NCBI GenBank assembly: GCA_020353195.1
Contig: CP070691.1
Span: 3,620,170 to 3,655,564, forward strand
Direction: 5' to 3'
Length of the DNA: 35,395 bases
From: Phycisphaerales bacterium
Lineage (GTDB): Bacteria > Planctomycetota > Phycisphaerae > UBA1845
The notes beneath the pieces were generated by a model, which saw nothing but the letters and a program-made list of their open reading frames with translations, did no database searches and was not told the origin of the DNA. This document shows, piece by piece, positions 8,077 through 16,872 of this stretch; the first letter of the stretch is position 1, and each line of letters opens with the position of its first letter. The position numbers and the translations under genes were made by a program.

Positions 8077-8580
8077 GATCTCTCCGGACGCCGGAAGAAG
8101 CTTGTCATGACTCGGATCAAGAAATGTTGAAGAGCCCCAGTGGCGAAAGCCGCCGGCGAATCGAGTTCTGCCACTTGGCGGGTCATGTTCAACACATCCC
8201 GCTCCCGTTAGCAACTATCTCGAGAAGTGATACGGTAGACCGTAATCAGCAATCAGCCGTTGACCGGCCCATAACTACGACTCTACCTCCACGCCCGGCC
8301 CGTGTCAACGAGGTAAGCTCAAGCCGATATTCACCTTTCACCGGCTCTCAACCAGGCCTGCTACCTGAATGACCTGCGCGACTCAAGCGACGATAGCCTT
8401 GCGGAAGGGGAAAACCCCGAATTTCTACGCGGGCCGTTTGCCCTGCATGAGTGGCGCCACGGCTCGAGAGGCATGGTATGTAAGTGAAGCCGGATCGAAC
8501 GGCGTTTCGCGCTGCGAGTGGGAAGGTTAAATGAGGTCGGCTTGAGCCAGCCTGCGTCTGGCGCAGTATGCGGTAACTGG
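8077..8580. other. Intergenic region with leader hairpin
   Basis: This lies between two minus-strand genes. CCAGTGGC (8137-8144) and GCCACTTGG (8170-8178) pair around a GC-rich interior and would form a hairpin about 60 nt ahead of the Cys-rich gene, in its leader. A short GGGG-AAAA-CCCC element lies near 8406-8417, and a 5-bp GCCAG/CTGGC stem just past the glgP stop might end that transcript. No convincing -10/-35 pair and no gene were found. Confidence 0.4.
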
Positions 8581-10746
8581 TTACAGACCCAATCGCCTGG
8601 CGGTTCGCAGGGCCGGGAGGTAATACTTGCGGAAGTACTCCTTGACCATGCGGTCGGCGTTGAAGGCCGAGGGGATCGTGGCCAACGAGTGCTTCATACG
8701 TGCGATCCACTTCCTGGGCAGACCCGACCGAGTGCGATCGTAGAACAGCGGGACGACGTCCCGTTCAAGCGTGCGGTACAGACCGGCCGCGTCGCGCCGG
8801 TCGTCGGCTTGTGTGCCGCGGTGGTCTCGGGCGGGTCCGATGGTCCAGCCATTCCTGCCGTCGAAGGCCTCGGGCCACCAGCCGTCGAGGATGCTGAGGT
8901 TCAGCCCGCCGTGGAGGGTGGGCTTCATGCCGCTGGTTCCGCTGGCCTCCTGTGGGCGCCGGGGGGTGTTGAGCCAGAGGTCGACGCCGGACACGAGATA
9001 GCGGGCGACCTCCATGGTGTAATCCTCGATCAGCACGACGCGACGGCGGAACCGCGGTGACCGGGCAAACCGCTCGATCCGGGCGATGATGTCGCCGCCG
9101 CCGGAGTCGCCGGGGTGGGCCTTGCCGGCGAAGAGGATTTGCACGGGCCTAGTCGAATGGTTGAGGATTCGGGCGAGGCGATTGGGGTCGGTGAAGATCA
9201 GGGCCGCCCGCTTGTACGGCGCGAAGCGCCGGGCAAAGCCGATGGTCAGCGCGCCGTGATCGAGGATGGAGTCAACCTGCCGGATCTGCTTGGCCGGTGC
9301 CCGCATCCGGCGCAGTTGCGCGCGCATTCGATCGCGTACGAAGTCGATCAGGTCCTGTCGCAGCTGCTGGTGAAGCTCCCAGAGCGCGGCGTCCGGGATC
9401 TTCTTCACCGCGGCCCAGGTACGGGCCTGATCCTGCTTCTCGTCCCAGTCAGCGGGCAGGTATGCGTCGAGCAGGTCGCCCATTTTCGGATGCATCCATG
9501 TCCGCAGGTGAATGCCGTTGGTGATCGACCCGATGGGCGTGCGGTCGATCGTGCGCCCGGGCCAGACGTTTTGCCACATCTTGCGGGCTACGGCGCCGTG
9601 CAGGGCGCTGACACCGTTGCGGTAGTTTGACAACCGCAGCGCCAGCGGCGTCATACTGTAGGGTTCGGACTCGCTATCGGGATCGACCCGTCCCAGGGCG
9701 AGGAAGGTCCGCGAGTCCGTCTTGAGCTTGCGTCGATGCGCGTGGAGGTACTTCTCGATCAATGCGGGGTCGAAGGCTTCGTTGCCGGCCGGCACCGGCG
9801 TGTGAGTGGTGAACACACCGGTGGAGGCGACGATTCTGACGGCTTGCCGGAGGGAGTGCTTCTCCAGGGCGACGAGTTGGGTAACACGGTCGAGCGATGC
9901 AAAAGCGGCGTGGCCTTCGTTGAGGTGATACACGGCCACCGGAATCCTGAGAGCCTGCAGCAGGCGAAGCCCGCCGATGCCGAGCAGAATCTCCTGGCAA
10001 AGGCGTTCCTCGCGATCGTTGCAGTACAGGCGATGGGAGAGCCGGCGATGCTGCGAAGCGTTCTCGGGGATGTCCGTGTCGAGCAGGAACAGGGGAACAC
10101 GTCCCACATCCAGCCGCCAGGCGCGGGTGACGAGCGTGCTTCGGCCAAGTGGAATCCTGAGGCGCAGGGATCTACCCGCGCGGTTGGTGACCTCGCGCAT
10201 GGGCATGTCGCGCGCGCAAAGGTCGACGAACCAGTCGTGCTGTGTGCCCTTGCGCCCGACGTGCTGGCGGACGTACCCGTTGCGCCAGAAGATGCCGACG
10301 CCCACGAGCGGCAGGCCCAGATCACTGGCGGCTTTCACGTGGTCGCCGGCCAGGACGCCGAGTCCGCCGGCATAAATGGGCAGCGATTCGTGCAAGGCAT
10401 ACTCCATACACAGGTAGGCGATTTTGCTCCTGACGGATCGGCCGTACTTGCCGCCGTACCAGGTTGGCCGCCGCATATAGCTGCGGAACTGTTGATGGAC
10501 CAGGCGGAGCTGCTTGCGAAAACCGCGGTCGGTGGCCAATTGCCGCAAGCGCCGAGCGGGCAGTGTGCGCAGGACGGCCACCGGGTTGTGCTCGGTCTCG
10601 CGCCAGCGGCGGGGATCAAGCAGGGCGAAGAGCGCGGCCGCGTCTGCGTTCCATGACCACCACAGATTGTTCGCAAGCTCTGCGAGTGGAGCGAGATCAC
10701 CGGTGCGGGTGTTTTTCAACGCGTTCGCGCCGCGGGGTCCGGCCAT
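8581..10746 (-). CDS. glgP: Alpha-glucan (glycogen/maltodextrin) phosphorylase
   Basis: Cytoplasmic GT35 enzyme that releases glucose-1-phosphate from the non-reducing ends of alpha-1,4-glucans using a PLP cofactor. 721 residues from ATG 10746 (GGAG 9 nt upstream); an ATG at 10815 would add 23 unremarkable residues. The N-terminal LAELANNLWWSWNADAAALF block is the DUF3417 segment that marks the shorter archaeal/bacterial branch. Next come YLCMEYALHESLPIYAGGLGVLAGDH, HLNEGHAAF, ITNGIHLRTW and GFARRFAPYKRA. The PLP loop EASGTSGMK has its lysine at residue 608, followed by the typical NGWTIG block. The region just ahead of it lacks a clear promoter, so it might be read through from the rhamnose cluster (89-nt gap), but its job, glycogen breakdown, is not obviously linked. 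Confidence 0.92.
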   Translation of the reverse strand: MAGPRGANALKNTRTGDLAPLAELANNLWWSWNADAAALFALLDPRRWRETEHNPVAVLRTLPARRLRQLATDRGFRKQLRLVHQQFRSYMRRPTWYGGKYGRSVRSKIAYLCMEYALHESLPIYAGGLGVLAGDHVKAASDLGLPLVGVGIFWRNGYVRQHVGRKGTQHDWFVDLCARDMPMREVTNRAGRSLRLRIPLGRSTLVTRAWRLDVGRVPLFLLDTDIPENASQHRRLSHRLYCNDREERLCQEILLGIGGLRLLQALRIPVAVYHLNEGHAAFASLDRVTQLVALEKHSLRQAVRIVASTGVFTTHTPVPAGNEAFDPALIEKYLHAHRRKLKTDSRTFLALGRVDPDSESEPYSMTPLALRLSNYRNGVSALHGAVARKMWQNVWPGRTIDRTPIGSITNGIHLRTWMHPKMGDLLDAYLPADWDEKQDQARTWAAVKKIPDAALWELHQQLRQDLIDFVRDRMRAQLRRMRAPAKQIRQVDSILDHGALTIGFARRFAPYKRAALIFTDPNRLARILNHSTRPVQILFAGKAHPGDSGGGDIIARIERFARSPRFRRRVVLIEDYTMEVARYLVSGVDLWLNTPRRPQEASGTSGMKPTLHGGLNLSILDGWWPEAFDGRNGWTIGPARDHRGTQADDRRDAAGLYRTLERDVVPLFYDRTRSGLPRKWIARMKHSLATIPSAFNADRMVKEYFRKYYLPALRTARRLGL

Positions 10747-10835
10747 CGTGCGAGTCTCCGCGCCAAGGTGTCGTGATCGGGCCGGTATCGTAATCCGAGA
10801 GAAACTTGGGACCAAGGGGGCAAGGGTCTGAAGAA

Positions 10836-11540
10836 TCAGGGGGCAGGCCCCGGGGGGGCGGATTCGGTGTGGGGCGTGTCAGCGGCGCGAGAGGCCGATG
10901 TCTCGGCATGTTCGGGCGCGGCCAGGGGCCGCACGATCGAATGGACGGCGAAGGCGAAGAGGAGAATCGACAGGATCACGCGGACGAGCCACCAGGCCTT
11001 GTTGTCGCGGAAGTGCAGGCCCACCGGTGAAGGCACTCCCTGCAACTGCACGTCCAATCGGTTGCTACTCAACTTCCACCGGACATAGCCGATTGCGCCG
11101 CCGGGCGGATAGTGTTCGCGGAGGTGTTCCCGTACCCAGTGGGCGCTCTGGCGTTTGATGTCGTCCGGCGTCATACCGTCCGGACACACACGGAACTTTC
11201 CGACGGTCCGCTCGGCGACGTCGGAAGGGAAGTCGTGGCACTCGATGGCCATGGATACGCCCCATCCGACAAGCACGACCATCGCGGTGCCGATACGGAT
11301 GCGCCGCTTTGCGATCGGTCGGGCGGTCCGCCCGATCCGGAACATGGCCGCTCCGATCAGCAACCCGAACAGCATGAAGAAGAACAACCCGAGGTAGACG
11401 AAGAGAGCGGCTGCAAACGACAGGAGCCAGCCTAGCGGGACGGCTACGATCATCCCGGCCGCCACGGCCATCCACCAGCGGCCGGGGACGGCGACGGCGC
11501 TGCCTGCGGAGGGCTGTTCAACGTTTGGAGTCTCACTCAC
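10836..11540 (-). CDS. Small membrane protein of unknown function
   Basis: 234 residues, GTG start. The GTG overlaps the stop of the upstream glycosidase gene by 8 nt (GTGAGTGA), so translation is probably coupled. Two to four membrane segments are visible: residues ~23-55 and ~55-70 (Phe/Leu-rich, likely a hairpin), ~83-100 (TAMVVLVGWGVSMAI), and one near 185-205 (WWLVRVILSILLFAFAV). Between the third and fourth lies a ~80-residue polar domain with two cysteines and a WVREHLREHYPPGG block; the tail is Ala/Pro-rich. No family was recognised. Its place as last gene of the rhamnose cluster is the only functional hint. Confidence 0.65.
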   Translation of the reverse strand: MSETPNVEQPSAGSAVAVPGRWWMAVAAGMIVAVPLGWLLSFAAALFVYLGLFFFMLFGLLIGAAMFRIGRTARPIAKRRIRIGTAMVVLVGWGVSMAIECHDFPSDVAERTVGKFRVCPDGMTPDDIKRQSAHWVREHLREHYPPGGAIGYVRWKLSSNRLDVQLQGVPSPVGLHFRDNKAWWLVRVILSILLFAFAVHSIVRPLAAPEHAETSASRAADTPHTESAPPGPAP

Positions 11541-13962
11541 GCCTGATGCACCTTGACAGGTTGTGGCTTACCCACCCGAGATCGTGTCCGGCCCGTATCT
11601 TCGGCGATGGGCCGCAAGCCTGCAACCGGTGGAAGCGGGGATAGGCGGGCTGCTGAGCAGCAGAAGCAAGTTGCTCCTGCGTTGGCAGCGGGTCGGCGGC
11701 CGTCGGTCGGCTCAGCGGCTCGCGTTCGGGCGAGGAGCGCTTCCTGTTGAACCGAACGGTCGAGGCGTCTTGCCAATCGACCTCGACGATGGCGGGGCCC
11801 TCTCCGGCCGGGATGTTGATTCTGCGCAGGACGTCGCCGTTGTGGTCGAGGTAATGCAGCGTCCAGGGCCCCGGCGGCAGTTCAATGTGCAACGGTTCCG
11901 AGGCGGCGCCTTCGCGAGTGACCGTGATCGACGACTGCGTGACGCCGACCGTCAGCACGAGGTCGTGAAGATGGATGCGATCGACGGTGAGTTCGGACCA
12001 GGTGGACGGCAGTTCCGGATTGACGGAGAAGCCGGTCGCCGTCGGCTTGAGGCCGAGGAATCCCCGGATCACCACCTGGGGCACGAGAACGCTTTCGCGG
12101 AATTCGCAGTCGATGCCCAGACCGCCCGGTTTGCCGCAGCCCTGGAGCGAGCCGCGGGTCGCGTCCTTGTAATATTCGCGCGGCCCGCCCGCCTTCCGCA
12201 CGTCGTCGTACCACTCGATGATCTCCTGCAGTCGGGTCCAGGCGTCGTCCGGGCCTCGCGTTTTGAGCCGGGCCATCAGGTCGTGATACGCGAACCCGAG
12301 CACCGCTCCTCCGTCCTGCACCTGTCCGCCCCATGGGATCGACTCCGGGTTGGGCCAATACCAGCCGTAGTATTCGACGTTTCGTTTCGTGGTGGAGCGC
12401 GGGCCGAACCGCCAGTGATAGATGTCCGCGCCTTGTGCCGTATCTCCCTCCACGATGCGGTCGCCGGCGATCCAGCTCATGATCGCGTCGGTCTGCTCGG
12501 CGGTGGCGAAGTCGTAGTAAACCGCTTCGAGGTTCATGAAGGTGAACCCGAAGTCCCAGCATTTGCCGTCGTCGTCCGGGCCGAGCGTGAACCGTTTTGT
12601 TTCGGCGTTCCAGAACATGCGGTTGTTCGCTTTGACGTCGTCGGCGTGGCGGTTGAGCGAGTCGGGGTCGCATCGCAGCGGGCCGCCGGGAACGTTCCAC
12701 TCGGGGTGGTCCGTGATGAGCCGCTCCAGCTCCGCCATCCGCCGCAGCGCGGCGTAGTAGAGCATGGTCGCGTAGGCGTCCTTTCGCCCGAACGGCAGAA
12801 GGTCCCAGTAGTTGTTGCCGATCCCTCGGCCCGGCAGGCTGATCTTGTTTCCGTCGGCGTCACGGTGCAGGCCGGTTCGCCCGCAGTGCCCCACGAACGG
12901 GGTCACGATGCAGTTCTGTTCGCGCCCGTGACATTCGGTCATGAGATAGCGCAGGGCCAGCCGTATGCGTTGGATCTGCTCGCGGAGGAAGGTGACGTCC
13001 TGCGTCCAGAGGAAGTACTGGATGCAGCCCATGATGAAGTTCTGGTTGTTGACGTTATGCCGCGTGTCGTATTGCGTGAAGAGGGCCTGGATACCGACGG
13101 TGCCGCCGGGTTTGGAGTTGCCGAATCCGATGCGCAGGGCGGTGATCCGCCCCGTCCACTTCGGTTGGCGGTAGACGGGGATCATCGTGTATACGATCTT
13201 GTTTGACTCGATCGCCGTGAAGTACATTCGAAGACGCGGCGTGAACTCCGGTTCGTCGGCCGTGGTCCATTCGAGGTAGGGCTGGGCGTTGTCCAGGCCG
13301 GTCGCGCGCCAGCGGAGCTGTATGAACGGCGCCTGCAGCACGTCGATGTTCAACGGCGGAGCGCCGACGTTGGTGTGCGGTGCCGACAGGCGGATGTTCC
13401 ACGCGTCGTTTTCGATGCCGGCGTCGGTTCCGTTTTGGACAGTCCAGCCTTCCTGCGACTTCTCCTGCGTACCGTGCCATCCTGGGGGCACGTTCTTCAG
13501 GGAGAAGTGCCAGCCCCACGCCCCGTTGCCGCCTGCGGCCCAGAACGGGAAGGGCCAGCCGTGCTGATGAGCGATGGATGCGTGCTGGTGAGTGGCGACG
13601 TAGCCTTCGTTATCGATGAACCGGCTGCTCAGCGCCGCGCGCCAGTCCGCGCGTATGTCGTGCATGAGGTTGCCGTCCTCGACTGCGGGCCAGAGGGTGG
13701 AACCCGACAGCCATTCATCCCACAGCGTCGAGGCCGGTCCCTTGCGCCGCGAGTAGTGCTCCCAGAACAGCGCGCGGAGGCTCTCCATCTGCGCCTGGTG
13801 GCCGGGCACGATGAAGTGCGGGAAATCGTCGGGCACGTCGGCCCGGGCGCGCTGCGCGATGGCGAGTGACCCGCACGCGAGCGCGAACAGTAGGGCGCAG
13901 CGCCTCGTGACCATTGGATGCGCGATGGATCCGGGTCCGGGCTTTGGCGAGTTCAGGAACAT
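11533..13962 (-). CDS. Exported (alpha/alpha)6-type glycoside hydrolase, family unresolved
   Basis: 809 residues. ATG 13962 is preferred over 13977 because GGGGGA lies 7 nt upstream. A hydrophobic core near residues 20-42, ending ARA-DV, reads as a signal peptide. The N-terminal ~300 residues look like a beta-sandwich with ligand-type aromatics (WPFPFWAAGGNGAWGW). The rest resembles a six-hairpin barrel like GH63/GH65/GH78-class enzymes: NNYWDLLPFGRKDAYATML, NNRMFWNAETKRF, GGQVQDGGAVLG and a barrel-end block ending LPSTWSELTVDRIHLHDLVL, typical of the beta-domain closing such enzymes. The last ~70 residues are Arg/Pro/Ser-rich and look disordered. Catalytic acids were not assigned. It lies 48 nt after rhaB and overlaps the next gene, so it is likely part of the rhamnose operon and may act on a rhamnose-containing glycan. 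Overall fold is fairly sure, specificity unknown. Confidence 0.7.
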   Translation of the reverse strand: MFLNSPKPGPGSIAHPMVTRRCALLFALACGSLAIAQRARADVPDDFPHFIVPGHQAQMESLRALFWEHYSRRKGPASTLWDEWLSGSTLWPAVEDGNLMHDIRADWRAALSSRFIDNEGYVATHQHASIAHQHGWPFPFWAAGGNGAWGWHFSLKNVPPGWHGTQEKSQEGWTVQNGTDAGIENDAWNIRLSAPHTNVGAPPLNIDVLQAPFIQLRWRATGLDNAQPYLEWTTADEPEFTPRLRMYFTAIESNKIVYTMIPVYRQPKWTGRITALRIGFGNSKPGGTVGIQALFTQYDTRHNVNNQNFIMGCIQYFLWTQDVTFLREQIQRIRLALRYLMTECHGREQNCIVTPFVGHCGRTGLHRDADGNKISLPGRGIGNNYWDLLPFGRKDAYATMLYYAALRRMAELERLITDHPEWNVPGGPLRCDPDSLNRHADDVKANNRMFWNAETKRFTLGPDDDGKCWDFGFTFMNLEAVYYDFATAEQTDAIMSWIAGDRIVEGDTAQGADIYHWRFGPRSTTKRNVEYYGWYWPNPESIPWGGQVQDGGAVLGFAYHDLMARLKTRGPDDAWTRLQEIIEWYDDVRKAGGPREYYKDATRGSLQGCGKPGGLGIDCEFRESVLVPQVVIRGFLGLKPTATGFSVNPELPSTWSELTVDRIHLHDLVLTVGVTQSSITVTREGAASEPLHIELPPGPWTLHYLDHNGDVLRRINIPAGEGPAIVEVDWQDASTVRFNRKRSSPEREPLSRPTAADPLPTQEQLASAAQQPAYPRFHRLQACGPSPKIRAGHDLGWVSHNLSRCIRRE

Positions 13963-14010
13963 GATGCTTTCCCCCATGCTACAGGGTCGTGTGCCGTCGA
14001 CGCGGTACGT

Positions 14011-15501
14011 TTACGCAACGGTGTCGTCCGCCAGAAGGGCCTCGAAGCGGCCAATCGCATCGTCCCAGCCAGCGGCCGGGTCGGGATCGTACTGCTGAAG
14101 CGGTGTCGAAGCCGCGATGACCCGCCGCACCTGGTCCAGCGACGACACGCGCCCTCGGGCGAGGGCCTGAACCATGACGTTTCCGGCTGCGGTCGCCTCC
14201 GCCGGGCCGGCGACGACCGGTTTGCCCGTGATGTCGGCGGTGAGGCGGCAGAGGAGCCGGTTGTTGGCTCCGCCGCCGACAACATGCACGACCTCCACCG
14301 GCCAGCCGGTGATGCGCTCGAGCGAGTGTAGCGTCGTGCGGTATTTCAGCGCCAGGCTCTCCAATGCGCAGCGTACGATCTGCCCGGTGCTCTCGGGGAC
14401 GGGTTGCCCGCCGGCGGCGCAGCAGTCGCGGATGCGCCGTGGCATATCGCCCGGTTCGGCGAAGCGGGGGTCATCCGGATCCACGAAGGAAACGCGTGAC
14501 GGAGCGGCGTCGGCCATCTCCGTGAGCTTCTCATAGGATACCGACTCGCCCCGGGCTTCCCACGTGCGCTTGCATTCCTGCACCAGCCACAGTCCGGCGA
14601 CGTTCTTCAGGAACCGCACCGTGCCCGCGACCCCGCCTTCGTTCGTGAAGTTGCCGGTCAGCGCCTCGGTATCGCAGATCGGCTCGGGAACCTCAACACC
14701 GACGAGCGACCAGGTGCCAGAGCTGATGTACGCCCACCCCTGGCCATGAGCGGGAACCGCCGCCACGGCCGATCCCGTGTCATGACACGCGGGGGCGACG
14801 ACCGGCGCCGGTGCGAGACCGGCGCCGTCGGCGATCTCGGGCAGCAGGTCACCCACGGGACTTGCCGGGGGAACGACGTGGGGCATGATCTCTGCGGGCA
14901 GGTTGAGCTTCGCCATGAGGTGCGTGGCCCAGCCGCCGCGCAGAGCATCGTAGAGCTGTGACGTGGTGGCAATGCTGTATTCACTCTGCTTGACGCCGGT
15001 AAGCCAGTAGTTGAACAGATCGGGCATGAACAGCAGCGTGCCGGCGGCGTCGAGCGTCGCGCGATCGGTCGTTGCCACCGACAACAACTGGTACAGGGTG
15101 TTGAACTCCATGAACTGGATGCCGGTCCGCTCGTAGATTTCCTCGCGTGGTACGAGGTGAAAGGCTTCGGCCATCATCCCGCGCGTTCGCGAATCGCGAT
15201 AATGGAAAGGCAGATCGAGCATCTGTCCGGCCGGCGAGAGCAGGGCGTAGTCCACACCCCAGGTGTCGATCCCGATGCCGTCGAGCGCCCTCCGGCGGCG
15301 GGCGCATTTCGCCAGAGCGGATTTGATCTCTGCGAAGAGGCGCGGGGCGTCCCAATGCAGGTGATCGCGGATTGTGACGGGGCCGTTGGCAAACCGGTGA
15401 ATCTCCTCGAGTGTCAGGCGGTCGCCGTCGAACATTCCGAGAACGGCGCGCCCGCTCGAGGCGCCCAGGTCGAAAGCGAGGTAATTGGAGGTGGCGGCCA
15501 C
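14011..15501 (-). CDS. rhaB: Rhamnulokinase
   Basis: Phosphorylates L-rhamnulose to L-rhamnulose-1-phosphate with ATP in the cytoplasm. 496 residues, the usual FGGY-kinase length. N-terminal AFDLGASSGRAV is the phosphate-1 loop, WGVDYALL and FHYRDSRT are rhamnulokinase signatures, HDTGSAV at 240-246 carries the catalytic aspartate D241, and VHVVGGGANNRLLCRLTAD with AGPAEATAAGN is the adenosine-binding end of the family. The start is GTG at 15501 with only a weak ribosome binding site. It lies 45 nt after rhaI and 48 nt before the exported glycosidase gene. Its isomerase and aldolase partners are immediate neighbours, which makes the rhamnulose assignment over other FGGY sugars secure. Confidence 0.95.
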   Translation of the reverse strand: MAATSNYLAFDLGASSGRAVLGMFDGDRLTLEEIHRFANGPVTIRDHLHWDAPRLFAEIKSALAKCARRRRALDGIGIDTWGVDYALLSPAGQMLDLPFHYRDSRTRGMMAEAFHLVPREEIYERTGIQFMEFNTLYQLLSVATTDRATLDAAGTLLFMPDLFNYWLTGVKQSEYSIATTSQLYDALRGGWATHLMAKLNLPAEIMPHVVPPASPVGDLLPEIADGAGLAPAPVVAPACHDTGSAVAAVPAHGQGWAYISSGTWSLVGVEVPEPICDTEALTGNFTNEGGVAGTVRFLKNVAGLWLVQECKRTWEARGESVSYEKLTEMADAAPSRVSFVDPDDPRFAEPGDMPRRIRDCCAAGGQPVPESTGQIVRCALESLALKYRTTLHSLERITGWPVEVVHVVGGGANNRLLCRLTADITGKPVVAGPAEATAAGNVMVQALARGRVSSLDQVRRVIAASTPLQQYDPDPAAGWDDAIGRFEALLADDTVA

Positions 15502-15546
15502 GGCGGTTTTCTCGGAAACGTGGATGTCGTCAAGCGAGCGGCTGTA

Positions 15547-16743
15547 TCAGGCGTATCCGCCGGACGACTGCGGTTTTCTCGGGCCGCGCTGCGCGGCCAC
15601 GCGTTCGGCATACCCGCTTTCGCGAAACGCCGACAGCGGGTCGGGGGCGAGCTTGCGATTCCTGCGATAGTCAGCCAGAAACGGGCGGACGTCCGTGCTG
15701 TAGGCTTCGCGGAGTACGGTCTCGGCCAGGACCAGGTCGTCGTGGTTTCGGGCCTGTTTCAGGGCTTCGTGGTCGACCAGCAGCGCCTTGGTGATATGTT
15801 CCTGGGCGGTCACCACCGTCTGGATCATGGCTTCGATCTTCGGTTTGAGGTTGTGCGATTGGTCCACCATGTAGGCGATTTCCAGGTCACGTCCGGTCTC
15901 GTGCTCAGCGGCTACGATCTCGTGGAGAATGCGGAACAACTGGTACGGATCGATGCTTCCCATGGTGAGGTCGTCGTCGGCGTATTTGCGATCGTTGAAA
16001 TGGAACCCGCCTAGCATGTTCTCATCGATGAGCCAGGCCACGATCTGCTCGATGTTGCAGCCCGCGAGGTGATGCCCCGTATCGACCAGGACCCTGGCCC
16101 GCGGCCCCGCCTGCCTGGCGAACACGCAGGCCATCCCCCAGTCGGCGATGTCGGTGTGATAGAACGCCGGTTCGAACGGCTTGTACTCCACGAGCATGGT
16201 CATGTCGTCAGGCATGGCGGCGTGAACCTCGCCCAGCGCCCGGGCCATCCACCGCTTTCGCTGCCGGATGTCGGCCTGCCCGGGATAGTTCGTGCCGTCG
16301 GCGAACCAAAGGCTCAGGAGTTTCGACCCGACCTGCGCACCGATCTTCACGCTGTCGATCAGGTGTCGAACAGCGCGCTTGCGGATGGCGGCATCACGAT
16401 TCGTGACCGACCCGAACTTGTAGCACTGGTCCTCAAACACGTTGGGGTTGACGGCTCCGATGCGCAGACCCAGCTTCGCCGCCTGTTTGACGGCCGCCCG
16501 GGGGCCCGACGCTTCCGGGAAGTCCCACAGCACGTGCACCGCCACGCTGGGGCAGCACCCGGTGTAGCGGTGGACCTCGGCGGCGTCGCTGAGCTTCTCT
16601 TCGAGCGTTGTGGCGGCGCCGGCCTGCAGGAACTTACCGAACCGCGTGCCGGTGTCCGCGTATCCCCACGAGGGCGTTTCGATCTCGAAGCGGTCGAGCC
16701 GGGAACAGAGCGCTTGCTCGTCCGTGTGGGGTGGGAGTTTCAT
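15547..16743 (-). CDS. rhaI: L-rhamnose isomerase (RhaI type)
   Basis: Interconverts L-rhamnose and L-rhamnulose; cytoplasmic, metal-dependent TIM barrel. 398 residues. It belongs to the Pseudomonas stutzeri-like branch rather than E. coli RhaA. SLWFADGTNYPGQAD (144-158), VDTGHHLAG (220-228) and HFNDRKYADDDL (248-259) are characteristic. E186, D221, H248 and D294, and the second-site H224, D256 and D258, all match the metal ligands I recall for the P. stutzeri enzyme by a constant offset of 33, so both metal sites are intact. GGAG lies 6 nt before the ATG. It follows the aldolase gene after 129 nt and precedes rhaB by 45 nt, in the same orientation. Confidence 0.95.
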   Translation of the reverse strand: MKLPPHTDEQALCSRLDRFEIETPSWGYADTGTRFGKFLQAGAATTLEEKLSDAAEVHRYTGCCPSVAVHVLWDFPEASGPRAAVKQAAKLGLRIGAVNPNVFEDQCYKFGSVTNRDAAIRKRAVRHLIDSVKIGAQVGSKLLSLWFADGTNYPGQADIRQRKRWMARALGEVHAAMPDDMTMLVEYKPFEPAFYHTDIADWGMACVFARQAGPRARVLVDTGHHLAGCNIEQIVAWLIDENMLGGFHFNDRKYADDDLTMGSIDPYQLFRILHEIVAAEHETGRDLEIAYMVDQSHNLKPKIEAMIQTVVTAQEHITKALLVDHEALKQARNHDDLVLAETVLREAYSTDVRPFLADYRRNRKLAPDPLSAFRESGYAERVAAQRGPRKPQSSGGYA

Positions 16744-16872
16744 CTCGGTCTCCAGCCGGGCCGGGTGCGTGAAGGGAACGGCGGATGTCTGTTCTGCAAC
16801 GATCCCGCCCCGGCGGTCGGGGCTCGTATACGTGACGATTCACCGAAGGCTCTACACCGCCCGCGGTCGAGC

